A stretch of 13,858 bases of DNA from UBA2330 sp049293015 (GCA_049293015.1 JBATSB010000221.1:1-13858); one strand, 5' to 3'; shown: positions 8,113-13,858, counted from the stretch's first letter. The notes: a model not told the origin generated them from the sequence alone. Program-made: numbers and translations.

Positions 8113-8400
8113 CCGTACCCGCAGAGTCTCGTGATCTTCGGACTCTGCGGATGAATTTAATGCTAATCTACCGTACCCCTGAGTCTCGTGATCTTCGGAC
8201 TCTGCGGATGAATTTAATGCTAATCTACCGTACCCGCAGAGTCTCGTGATCTTCGGACTCTGCGGATGAATTTAATGCTAATCTTACCGTACTCGCAGAG
8301 TCTCCTGATCTTCGGACTCTGCGGATGAATTCAATACAAATCTTACCGTACCCACAGAGTCTCGTGATCTTCGGACTCTGCGGATGAATTTAATGCTAAT
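8113..8400 (+). repeat. Tandem array of five REP hairpin units (57-59 bp period)
   Basis: Hairpins lie at 8119-8150, 8177-8207, 8234-8265, 8293-8324 and 8352-8383. Each has arms CCGCAGAGTC and GACTCTGCGG around the 12-base loop TCGTGATCTTCG. Variants are a shortened 5' arm in copy 2 (CCCCTGAGTC), TCGCAGAGTC and loop TCCTGATCTTCG in copy 4, and CCACAGAGTC in copy 5. A conserved leader (CCGTACC or CCGTACT) precedes each. A nearly identical 20-21 base spacer (ATGAATTTAATGCTAATCT, with or without an added T) follows each. The last spacer runs into the transposase gene and supplies its stop codon. Identical spacers rule out a CRISPR array. Confidence 0.95.
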
Positions 8401-8968
8401 CTTCATTAAATACTTCTGAGTAATGTATAACATCATATATTCCCTTTTTACCAAGTTCATAAAATGCTGCACTTGAATGAACATAATCAGTATATTCCTC
8501 AACAAGCTTCCACTTGCCAGAGATCGGGTTCTTATGAATATAATTCAATTTCTGTCTTAAAAACTTTTCAGTTAGTAATTCCTTAATGTCTGCAGATGGC
8601 ATGAATACTTCATGCAGTTTACCTTTCTTTTTTTCATTTGGGCTAACAGCATTTTTTAGAAATTCTAATAAATCATTTTTCTTTAAATCTTTTAATCTTC
8701 TGATGATTTCATAAGCCAAAAATCTTTTCACGTTGCCAATAATATCATTTATTCGCTCATGTGTATTTTTAGTAAATACAATTATGTGTAAATGATTTGG
8801 CATTATGACATAGCAGGTTGTATAGACTTTATTAGTTTTTAATATGTCAAAACTTTTATAAATGTAATCATAAATATTTGTCATCTCAAATAGTTCGATC
8901 CAATCATAACAGGTGAAAGTTATAAAGTAAAAGGTATTTGAATTGGTACGTTTTGTTCTTACACTCAT
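8396..8968 (-). CDS. REP-associated tyrosine transposase (RAYT), IS200-like Y1 HUH nuclease
   Basis: The 190-aa protein has the Y1 transposase layout. A first strand FYFITFTCYDWIELF (13-27) leads to the metal-binding HUH motif in YVIMPNHLHIIVF (53-65; H59 and H61). A helical middle follows (72-110), and LNYIHKNPISGKW (141-153) contains the likely catalytic tyrosine Y143. The EEYTDYVHSSAAFY signature (157-170) is typical of REP-associated transposases. All expected catalytic residues are present and the frame is intact, so the protein may be active. Such enzymes nick and rejoin single-stranded DNA through a 5'-phosphotyrosine at hairpin sites. The ATG at 8968 follows no Shine-Dalgarno. The TAG stop (8398-8396) lies within the spacer sequence of the neighbouring repeat array. 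The gene is transcribed toward the array and converges with the transporter gene. Its hairpin neighbours are the probable substrates. Confidence 0.9.
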   Translation of the reverse strand: MSVRTKRTNSNTFYFITFTCYDWIELFEMTNIYDYIYKSFDILKTNKVYTTCYVIMPNHLHIIVFTKNTHERINDIIGNVKRFLAYEIIRRLKDLKKNDLLEFLKNAVSPNEKKKGKLHEVFMPSADIKELLTEKFLRQKLNYIHKNPISGKWKLVEEYTDYVHSSAAFYELGKKGIYDVIHYSEVFNED

Positions 8969-9001
8969 GTGATATTGTATAGAAATTGTTAAAGATATAA
9001 A

Positions 9002-9027
9002 ATACTAAAATCAGGATTTGGTTTTTC
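9002..9027. repeat. 26-bp direct repeat, copy 1, upstream of the transposase
   Basis: ATACTAAAATCAGGATTTGG followed by TTTTTC recurs at 9185-9210 with one mismatch; the similarity extends weakly to a following ATTCATGTGACTT / ATACATGTTACTT stretch. On the minus strand this copy is just upstream of the transposase start and could hold its promoter, though no clear -35/-10 pair was recognised. Confidence 0.8.
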
Positions 9028-9069
9028 GCATTCATGTGACTTAAATCTTTAAGTGGTATCGTTCTTACA

Positions 9070-9101
9070 CCGCAGAGTCCGAAGAACACGAGACTCTGCG
9101 G
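9070..9101 (-). repeat. REP hairpin copy, inverted orientation
   Basis: The stem is a perfect 10-bp pair (CCGCAGAGTC / GACTCTGCGG). The loop reads CGAAGAACACGA on the plus strand, the reverse complement of the array loop with one change. It is preceded by GGTATCGTTCTTACA. Confidence 0.93.
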
Positions 9102-9127
9102 AAACAGAAAATGGTATTGTTCTTAAA

Positions 9128-9159
9128 CCACAGAGTCCGAAGATCACGAGACTCTGCGG
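9128..9159 (-). repeat. REP hairpin copy, inverted orientation, second
   Basis: The arms are CCACAGAGTC and GACTCTGCGG around loop CGAAGATCACGA, an exact reverse complement of the array loop. It is preceded by GGTATTGTTCTTAAA, giving a 58-bp period with the copy at 9070. The two form a small tandem pair facing the left array. Confidence 0.93.
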
Positions 9160-9184
9160 AAACGGCAAAAGAAAATGAATTGAG

Positions 9185-9210
9185 ATACTAAAGTCAGGAT
9201 TTGGTTTTTC
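9185..9210. repeat. 26-bp direct repeat, copy 2
   Basis: This copy matches 9002-9027 at 25 of 26 positions (AAAATC to AAAGTC). It lies between the inverted hairpin pair and the direct hairpin at 9239, so the right flank of the locus appears to have been built by duplicating a module of about 180 bp or by repeated insertion. Confidence 0.8.
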
Positions 9211-9238
9211 CGAATACATGTTACTTTATTTACCGTAC

Positions 9239-9270
9239 CCGCAGAGTCTCGTGCTCTTCGGACTCTGCGG
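9239..9270 (+). repeat. REP hairpin copy, direct orientation, at metH-operon 3' end
   Basis: This is a perfect 10-bp stem (CCGCAGAGTC / GACTCTGCGG) with loop TCGTGCTCTTCG, one change from the array loop. It has the same ACCGTACC leader as the left array. It lies 19 bp beyond the stop of the minus-strand small gene and is the rightmost copy in the window. Confidence 0.93.
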
Positions 9271-9289
9271 AATCAATTGTTGTCCTTCT

Positions 9290-9490
9290 TTAAATTAACC
9301 ATAAAAAAATAATAAATACTAATATCCAAAAAAGCATACCAGTTATTCCAAAAAATATTTTCCTTTTTACATTTTTTTCATTCGAAAAATTTTTGATACG
9401 GTTAAATAAATTATAAATTATTTTACCTGTTTTCACAAAAAATCTTTCAAAAACTTCTTCCAATATTTCTGAAATAAAATCAATAATCAT
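9290..9490 (-). CDS. Small single-pass membrane protein overlapping the metH stop
   Basis: This 66-aa reading frame starts at an ATG (9490) inside the last codons of metH and overlaps it by 11 bp, so it is probably translationally coupled. The N-terminal half is amphipathic and charged (MIIDFISEILEEVFERFFVK, then NRIKNFSNEKNVKRK). Residues about 45-66 are a hydrophobic segment (FFGITGMLFWILVFIIFLWL) that would anchor it in the inner membrane with the N-terminus probably cytoplasmic. I do not recognise the family. The overlap, positive charges before the helix and a natural stop support a real gene; the short length keeps confidence moderate. Its 3' end is followed by a REP hairpin. Confidence 0.6.
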   Translation of the reverse strand: MIIDFISEILEEVFERFFVKTGKIIYNLFNRIKNFSNEKNVKRKIFFGITGMLFWILVFIIFLWLI

Positions 9491-12400
9491 AATTCAAAAT
9501 CGGCGACAACCATCTTTCTGTCTCCTCAATAGTCATCCCCTTCCTCTTCGCATAATCTTCCGCCTGATCTTTACTGATCTTTCCAAGACCAAAATATTTT
9601 GATTCGGGATGTGCAAAATACATTCCGCTTACTGATGAAGCAGGATACATTGCCAGGCTCTCAGTAAGTTTTATCCCTGTATTTTTTTCTGCTTCAAGCA
9701 GTTCAAACAAAGTCCACTTTTCAGTATGATCAGGACATGCCGGATAGCCCGGTGCAGGTCTGATGCCTCTGTATTTTTCAGTTATGAGATCTTCATTTTC
9801 AAGTCTCTCATTTTTATCATAACCCCAGAATTCTGTCCTCACTTTTTTATGAAGCATTTCAGCAAATGCTTCCGCCAGTCTGTCTGCCAGTGCCTGCATC
9901 ATAATTTTATTATAATCATCATGATCATCCTGATATTTTTTTATCCACTTTTCTATTCCTATACCTGCCGTAACTGCAAATCCTCCGATGTAATCTGTTA
10001 GTCCAGATTCTTTCGGAGCTATGAAATCTGACAATGCAAAATTCGGCTGACCTTTGCTTTTTTCATTCTGCTGTCGCAGAGTATGAATTGTTTTCAATAC
10101 TTTACTTTTGCTTTCATCTGCATAAACTTCAATATCATCACCGACAGAATTCGCAGGCCAGATCCCGAATACAGCTTTAGCTTTTAATCTCTTCTCCTTT
10201 ATAATATCCTTCAAAAGATTCTTTGCATCGAGAAACAAATTCGCCGCCTGCTCACCGACTACCTTGTCTTCTAAAATCTCAGGATATTTTCCCGCCAGCT
10301 CCCATGTCCTGAAAAACGGCGTCCAGTCTATGTATTCCGAGATCTCTTCAATTGAATAATCATCAAATACTTTCAGACCTGTCATTTCAGGTACAGCTAT
10401 TTCTTCTTTTTTAAATTCTATTGCAAATTTATTTTTCTTTGCATCTTCATATTTCAGATAATTTTTCTGAACTTTATTTTTCAGATGATGCTCTCGGAGT
10501 TTTGTATATTCATCTTTTATTCCTGATTCAAAAGATCCTTTATTTTCATTCAGTAAATTTCCAACTACAGGTACTGACCTCGATGCATCAAGCACATGAA
10601 TCGTCTGACCTCTTTTATAATTCTGTTCGATCTTTACTGCTGTATGAACTTTAGAAGTAGTCGCTCCACCAATCAAAAGCGGAATGTCAAAACCTTCGCG
10701 TTCCATTTCTTTTGCAACGTGAACCATCTCATCAAGAGAAGGTGTAATAAGTCCGCTAAGTCCGATGATATCAGCTTTTTCTGCTCTCGCAGCTTCAAGT
10801 ATTTTCTCACAGGGCACCATCACGCCGAGATCCACGACATCATAATTGTTACAGCCAAGTACAACTCCGACAATATTTTTTCCAATATCATGCACGTCAC
10901 CTTTCACAGTTGCCATCAGAATTTTTCCTTTGGGTTTCGAATCAACAGTCTTCTCCGCTTCGATATAAGGCAGCAGATATGCTACAGCCTTTTTCATAAC
11001 TCTCGCACTTTTTACAACCTGCGGCAAAAACATTTTCCCCTCACCAAAAAGATCACCGACTACATTCATCCCGTCCATCAGCGGACCTTCGATCACCTGA
11101 ATAGGTTTATCAAACATCTGTCTCGCCTCTTCTGTATCTTCTTCGATATATTCCACTATTCCTTTTACAAGCGAATGCGTAAGCCTTGCTTTCACATCCA
11201 TCTTTCTCCATGTTTCATCTTTGACCTGAACTTTCCCTTTATGCTTTATATTTTCAGCAAACTCTACTAACCTTTCAGTTGAATCAGGTCTTCTGTTCAG
11301 TAAAACATCCTCCACTCTCTCAAGCAGATCTTTTGGAATTTCCTCATACACTTCTATCATACCCGGATTTACAATTCCCATATCCATACCCGCTTTGATC
11401 GCATGATACAGAAACGCTGAATGCATTGCTTCCCGCACTACATTATTCCCTCTGAATGAAAATGAAATATTACTGACACCACCGCTTACCTGAGCACCCG
11501 GCAGATTTTCCTTTATCCATTTTGTTGCCTTGATATAATCGACTGCATAATTATTATGCTCTTCAATACCGGTTGCAACAGTTAAAATATTCGGATCAAA
11601 AATAATATCTGAAGGATTAAAGCCGACCTTCTTTGTAAGAATGTCATAAGCTCTCTTACAGATCTCAATTTTTCTTTCATAAGAATCTGCCTGACCTGTT
11701 TCATCAAACGCCATCACAATTACAGCAGCACCATACATCCTTACCTTTCTCGCACTTTCTATAAATTTCTCTTCACCTTCTTTCATTGAAATTGAATTCA
11801 CAATTGCCTTACCCTGCACACATTTCAAACCGGCTTCTATCACTGACCACTTTGAAGAATCTATCATAATTGGAAGCTTTGCAATGTCAGGCTCTGATCC
11901 GATCAGATGTAAAAACTTTGTCATCACCTCTTCCGAGTCAAGCATACCTTCATCCATATTCACATCTATCACCTGCGCACCGCCTTCTACCTGATGTCTT
12001 GCTATGGCTAGCGCATCTTCATATTTTTCATCGACAATTAATTTTTTAAACTGCGCTGAACCTGTAACATTTGTCCGCTCACCTACATTCACAAAATTAC
12101 TTCCCTTATAAACTTCAAGAGGCTCTAACCCGCTAAATCTCGGAATATCTGTAATGACCGGCGGGACTCTCGGCTTGAAATTTTTTGTAACTTCATAAAT
12201 TGCATTAATATGTTCGGGAGTCGTACCGCAGCAGCCGCCTACAATATTCAAAAGTCCTTCGCTTAAAAATTCTTCAATCTGTTTCGCAGTCGATTCAGGA
12301 GTTTCATCATATTCACCAAATTCATTTGGAAGACCTGCATTCGGATGAGCGCTGACAAGTAAATCAGATTTTTCTGAAATAGTGGAAATGTGCGGTCGGA

Positions 12401-13148
12401 GCTGCTTTGCGCCGAGTGCACAGTTGAAGCCAATACTAAGAAGTTCAAGATGATTCACTGAATACAGAAATGCTTCCACAGTCTGACCTGACAAAGTTCT
12501 GCCGCTTGCATCTGTAATTGTACCAGACACCATCACAGGAATTTTCTTTCCTGTATCCATGAATAGTTTTTCAATGGCAAACAAAGCTGCCTTGGCATTG
12601 AGAGTATCAAAGATAGTTTCAACTAATAAAATATCTACTCCGCCGTCCATCAGTCCTTTTGCCTGTTCATAATATGCTTCCATGAGCTGATCAAAAGTTA
12701 CAGCTCTGAATCCGGGATCATTTACATCCGGTGAAAGAGATGCAGTCCTATTGGTTGGTCCCATAGAGCCGGCTACAAACCTCGGTTTGTCCGGCTCATT
12801 TTTTGTAAACTCATCTGCGACTTCTTTTGCAATTTTCGCAGATTCAAAGTTAAGCTCATATACAATATGCTCAAGTTTATAATCCGCCTGAGCAATCGTC
12901 GTGGAACTGAAAGTATTTGTCTCTGCAATGTCAGCACCTGCTTTGAAATATTCTGTATGTATCTCTTTTATAATATCCGGACGAGTTATGGAAAGCAGAT
13001 CATTATTCCCTTTGAGTGGATGCGCATGATCTTTAAATCTTTCCCCTCTGAAGTCTTCTTCTTCAAGTGTATGTCTTTGTATCATCGTACCCATTGCGCC
13101 GTCGAGTACGAGTATTCTGTCTTTTAAAATTTCTTTAATGTCATTCAT
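9480..13148 (-). CDS. metH: Cobalamin-dependent methionine synthase
   Basis: MetH methylates homocysteine to methionine using methylcobalamin recharged from methyltetrahydrofolate, in the cytoplasm. All four modules are present in 1222 aa, close to the 1227 aa of E. coli MetH. The homocysteine domain (about 1-325) has zinc cysteines C243 (GFNCALGA) and C306/C307 (VGGCCGTTPEH). The folate domain (about 345-620) has FVNVGERTNVTGS. The cobalamin cap and Rossmann domains (about 650-870) have MDGMNVVGDLFGEGKMFLPQ and VKGDVHDIGKN, where H753 is the axial cobalt ligand, plus GLSGLITPSLDEM and IGGATTSKVH. The SAM-binding activation domain (about 900-1222) has DWTPFFRTWEL, GIRPAPGYPACPDH (1128-1141) and MYPASSVSGMYFAHP. 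Nothing is missing. The gene lies downstream of a SAM-I riboswitch with its own promoter and terminator, so expression should fall when SAM is plentiful. The first ATG at 13148 gives the normal N-terminus; no Shine-Dalgarno is seen. Confidence 0.98.
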   Translation of the reverse strand: MNDIKEILKDRILVLDGAMGTMIQRHTLEEEDFRGERFKDHAHPLKGNNDLLSITRPDIIKEIHTEYFKAGADIAETNTFSSTTIAQADYKLEHIVYELNFESAKIAKEVADEFTKNEPDKPRFVAGSMGPTNRTASLSPDVNDPGFRAVTFDQLMEAYYEQAKGLMDGGVDILLVETIFDTLNAKAALFAIEKLFMDTGKKIPVMVSGTITDASGRTLSGQTVEAFLYSVNHLELLSIGFNCALGAKQLRPHISTISEKSDLLVSAHPNAGLPNEFGEYDETPESTAKQIEEFLSEGLLNIVGGCCGTTPEHINAIYEVTKNFKPRVPPVITDIPRFSGLEPLEVYKGSNFVNVGERTNVTGSAQFKKLIVDEKYEDALAIARHQVEGGAQVIDVNMDEGMLDSEEVMTKFLHLIGSEPDIAKLPIMIDSSKWSVIEAGLKCVQGKAIVNSISMKEGEEKFIESARKVRMYGAAVIVMAFDETGQADSYERKIEICKRAYDILTKKVGFNPSDIIFDPNILTVATGIEEHNNYAVDYIKATKWIKENLPGAQVSGGVSNISFSFRGNNVVREAMHSAFLYHAIKAGMDMGIVNPGMIEVYEEIPKDLLERVEDVLLNRRPDSTERLVEFAENIKHKGKVQVKDETWRKMDVKARLTHSLVKGIVEYIEEDTEEARQMFDKPIQVIEGPLMDGMNVVGDLFGEGKMFLPQVVKSARVMKKAVAYLLPYIEAEKTVDSKPKGKILMATVKGDVHDIGKNIVGVVLGCNNYDVVDLGVMVPCEKILEAARAEKADIIGLSGLITPSLDEMVHVAKEMEREGFDIPLLIGGATTSKVHTAVKIEQNYKRGQTIHVLDASRSVPVVGNLLNENKGSFESGIKDEYTKLREHHLKNKVQKNYLKYEDAKKNKFAIEFKKEEIAVPEMTGLKVFDDYSIEEISEYIDWTPFFRTWELAGKYPEILEDKVVGEQAANLFLDAKNLLKDIIKEKRLKAKAVFGIWPANSVGDDIEVYADESKSKVLKTIHTLRQQNEKSKGQPNFALSDFIAPKESGLTDYIGGFAVTAGIGIEKWIKKYQDDHDDYNKIMMQALADRLAEAFAEMLHKKVRTEFWGYDKNERLENEDLITEKYRGIRPAPGYPACPDHTEKWTLFELLEAEKNTGIKLTESLAMYPASSVSGMYFAHPESKYFGLGKISKDQAEDYAKRKGMTIEETERWLSPILNYDY

Positions 13149-13225
13149 AAAAATTATTTGATTTTAAAAATGTTCACTGCAAACTGTTCATTATACCATT
13201 TAGATCAGCCTTACCGAAAACTTTA

Positions 13226-13343
13226 TTCTTACCACAAAGGCACTAAGACACTAAGACTTAATGGCTTAAAGATTTAAAGATTTAAAAAAATACAGATTAA
13301 TCTTATTTGCACCTTTGTGTCTTTGGGTCTTGGTGGTAAGAAA
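13226..13343. repeat. Long imperfect inverted repeat in the metH leader
   Basis: The left arm begins TTCTTACCACAAAGGCACTA (13226-13257). The reverse complement of the right arm (13311-13343) begins TTCTTACCACCAAGACCCAA and continues AGACACAAAGG. The arms would form an imperfect stem of about 30 bp around a 53-bp AT-rich centre. Each arm is itself built on short ACAAAG/ACTAAG-like repeats. Motifs of this CACAAAG...CACTAAG type recur, from memory, as dispersed intergenic repeats in many bacterial genomes. It is unlike the GC-rich REP hairpins of this window. It lies between the riboswitch terminator and the metH start codon; no gene is seen in this 235-bp stretch. Confidence 0.8.
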
Positions 13344-13374
13344 AGTGATTTAATTTCGGGCGGACTGGATTTTA

Positions 13375-13415
13375 AAATAAAAAAAATCTCATCCTGCAAT
13401 AGCCGGAAAAGATTT
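13375..13415 (-). terminator. Intrinsic terminator of the metH riboswitch
   Basis: On the minus strand AAATCT-TT-TCCGGC, loop TATT, then GCAGGA-TG-AGATTT folds into a two-part stem (13384-13415) with one mismatch and a small internal loop. It continues into a run of eight Ts ending in TTTTATTTT. It lies 35 bp beyond the aptamer. The 5' arm can pair alternatively with the sequence just 3' of the aptamer's P1 stem, which is how a SAM-controlled terminator should look. Confidence 0.85.
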
Positions 13416-13450
13416 CAAAATTTATATTGGTATATAATGTTTGCAATCTT

Positions 13451-13568
13451 CCGACTCATCTCGTCCCTGAATCATCAGGGTAGGAATTGGCACCTTTCAT
13501 TCTCGTAAAAGAAGACGGTTGCCAAGGTATCATAGGGCCTAATCCCTCCACCTTTCTCCATAAGTCAG
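13451..13568 (-). promoter_or_regulatory. SAM-I (S-box) riboswitch aptamer upstream of metH
   Basis: The minus strand reads CTGACTTAT at its 5' end and ATGAGTCGG at its 3' end, which pair as a 9-bp P1 with two G-U pairs. Inside are the conserved core elements GGTGGAGGGA (13543-13552), GGCCC, TTGGCAACC (13517-13525) and GGTGCCAATTCC (13483-13494), then a P4 hairpin CCCTGATGATTCAGGG (13465-13480). These match the SAM-I consensus order and spacing, with a variable P3 hairpin between GGCAACC and GGTGCC. SAM binding stabilises P1 and frees the downstream terminator, lowering methionine synthase expression. The upstream promoter and the following terminator complete the switch. Confidence 0.96.
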
Positions 13569-13595
13569 AATAACTAAGAACAATTTTTGTGTCTC

Positions 13596-13624
13596 AATAT
13601 AAGCCAAGCATATCTCAATTTCAA
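13596..13624 (-). promoter_or_regulatory. Probable housekeeping promoter for the metH leader
   Basis: On the minus strand TTGAAA (13624-13619) and TATATT (13601-13596) are separated by exactly 17 bp, an optimal sigma-70 spacing. The same sites read as TTG-N20-TATATTGA, close to the Bacteroidota -33/-7 pattern (TTG, TAnnTTTG). Initiation around 13589 would place the start about 20 nt before the riboswitch P1 stem, as expected. Experimental evidence is absent. Confidence 0.65.
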
Positions 13625-13792
13625 TTTAGATTTTAATACATGTTTGACTTAATGATCAATGTTCAATTTACAATGTGCAATGTATATTAGAGAAATTCTT
13701 AATTCCTAATTTTTAATTTTTTTATTTTTTCAAGCACCTTTCCGGGTATTGTTTTATTTAATTCAATAGTTTAAGTTTTAAGTAATTTTAAA

Positions 13793-13798
13793 AAGGAG
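13793..13798 (+). promoter_or_regulatory. Strong Shine-Dalgarno AAGGAG for the gene at 13804
   Basis: AAGGAG lies 5 bp before an ATG, a near-ideal ribosome binding site. It is the only such site before any gene in this window, and it fixes the start of the truncated gene at the right edge. Confidence 0.85.
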
Positions 13799-13803
13799 AA
13801 ATT

Positions 13804-13858
13804 ATGAAACACCATTTTACTACATTAAAATGTGCTTGCTTGCTTGCTTGCTTGCTTG
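13804..13858 (+). CDS. Start of a secreted or lipoprotein-like gene, cut by window end
   Basis: Only 18 codons are visible: MKHHFTTLKCACLLACLL. The basic start and cysteine/leucine-rich hydrophobic run look like a signal peptide, possibly leading to a lipobox further on. The hydrophobic part is encoded wholly by a GCTT tetranucleotide repeat, so the ACLL unit recurs every 12 bp. A strong Shine-Dalgarno precedes it. It is divergent from the metH leader. What the mature protein does cannot be told from this fragment. Confidence 0.6.
   Translation, partial: MKHHFTTLKCACLLACLL
13834..13858 (+). repeat. Tetranucleotide (GCTT)n tract inside a signal-peptide coding sequence
   Basis: Six GCTT units plus one base run uninterrupted to the last base of the window, so the true length is unknown. 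Four-base units within a coding frame shift the reading frame whenever the copy number changes by a number not divisible by three. This is the classic architecture of phase-variable surface genes. The window ending inside the tract may reflect an assembly break at the repeat. Confidence 0.9.

Larger units (their letters stand above)
8113..9270. mobile_element. REP/RAYT locus: Y1 transposase flanked by hairpin repeats
   Basis: The locus contains a REP-associated tyrosine transposase gene (8396-8968, minus) with five direct hairpin copies on its left and three on its right (two inverted, one direct). It lies exactly between the convergent ends of the transporter gene and the metH gene pair. In known REP/RAYT systems the transposase recognises and cleaves REP hairpins in single-stranded DNA, and the elements spread without the transposase itself behaving as an ordinary insertion sequence. 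No terminal repeats or target duplication of a classical insertion sequence were seen. Confidence 0.8.

Noticed and set aside
8113..8400. Regular 32-bp palindromic repeats with about 26-bp gaps, resembling a CRISPR array
   Set aside because: The gaps are nearly identical to one another, no cas genes are present, and the same hairpin occurs singly and in both orientations elsewhere.
8284..8505. Minus-strand open frame with RRVRRSRDS-like repeats
   Set aside because: It is produced by translating the hairpin array and runs in another frame through the transposase gene; no independent coding signal.
10596..11270. Plus-strand 224-codon open frame
   Set aside because: It lies antisense to metH domains that are fully conserved; composition is rich in F, S and H as expected for an antisense shadow.
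13317..13508. Plus-strand 63-codon open frame upstream of metH
   Set aside because: It overlaps the inverted repeat, terminator and SAM riboswitch of the opposite strand and shows no protein features.
13660..13700. Repeated CAATGT-like words (AATGTTCAATTTACAATGTGC)
   Set aside because: They are short, irregular and AT-rich; no stem, phasing or neighbouring gene gives them a role.

Overview
This AT-rich window most likely comes from an uncultured or little-studied member of the Ignavibacteriota/Bacteroidota (FCB) group. The evidence is a secreted protein ending in a type IX secretion (T9SS) sorting domain with the YPNPFNP signature, an outer-membrane receptor with an N-terminal carboxypeptidase-like domain ahead of the plug, and almost no Shine-Dalgarno sequences before the genes. 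The phylum is an inference.

Layout. A TonB-dependent receptor on the minus strand (1-1912) runs off the left edge. It is divergent from a long-form queA-like gene (2220-3488), which overlaps a small membrane-protein gene by an ATGA junction. Next come an unrecognised 154-aa protein (4051-4515), a T9SS-exported beta-propeller protein (4765-6096) and a SulP anion transporter with a STAS domain (6403-8106), all on the plus strand. A mobile REP/RAYT locus fills 8113-9270. Beyond it, on the minus strand, lies metH (13148-9480) with a small membrane-protein gene overlapping its stop codon. At the far right a plus-strand gene begins with a signal peptide built on a GCTT tetranucleotide tract and is cut by the window end.

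REP/RAYT locus. A Y1 (HUH) transposase of the REP-associated type sits between five direct copies of a 32-bp hairpin on one side and three copies (two inverted, one direct) on the other. The same hairpin, intact or decayed, recurs after other genes in the window (3850, 3902, 6128, 6189). Spacers in the left array share sequence with the 3' end of the transposase gene. Flanks of the right-hand copies share a short stretch with its 5' end.

metH control. Upstream of metH the minus strand carries a promoter (TTGAAA-N17-TATATT), a complete SAM-I (S-box) aptamer and an intrinsic terminator. The sequence just 3' of aptamer stem P1 can pair with the 5' arm of the terminator. This reads as a SAM-off transcriptional switch for methionine synthesis. 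About 235 nt of further leader, containing an unrelated inverted-repeat element, separates the terminator from the metH start codon.

The most interesting points are the REP/RAYT locus with its gene-end-derived spacers, the legible metH switch, and the putative phase-variable tract at the right edge. No tRNA, rRNA or CRISPR array was seen.
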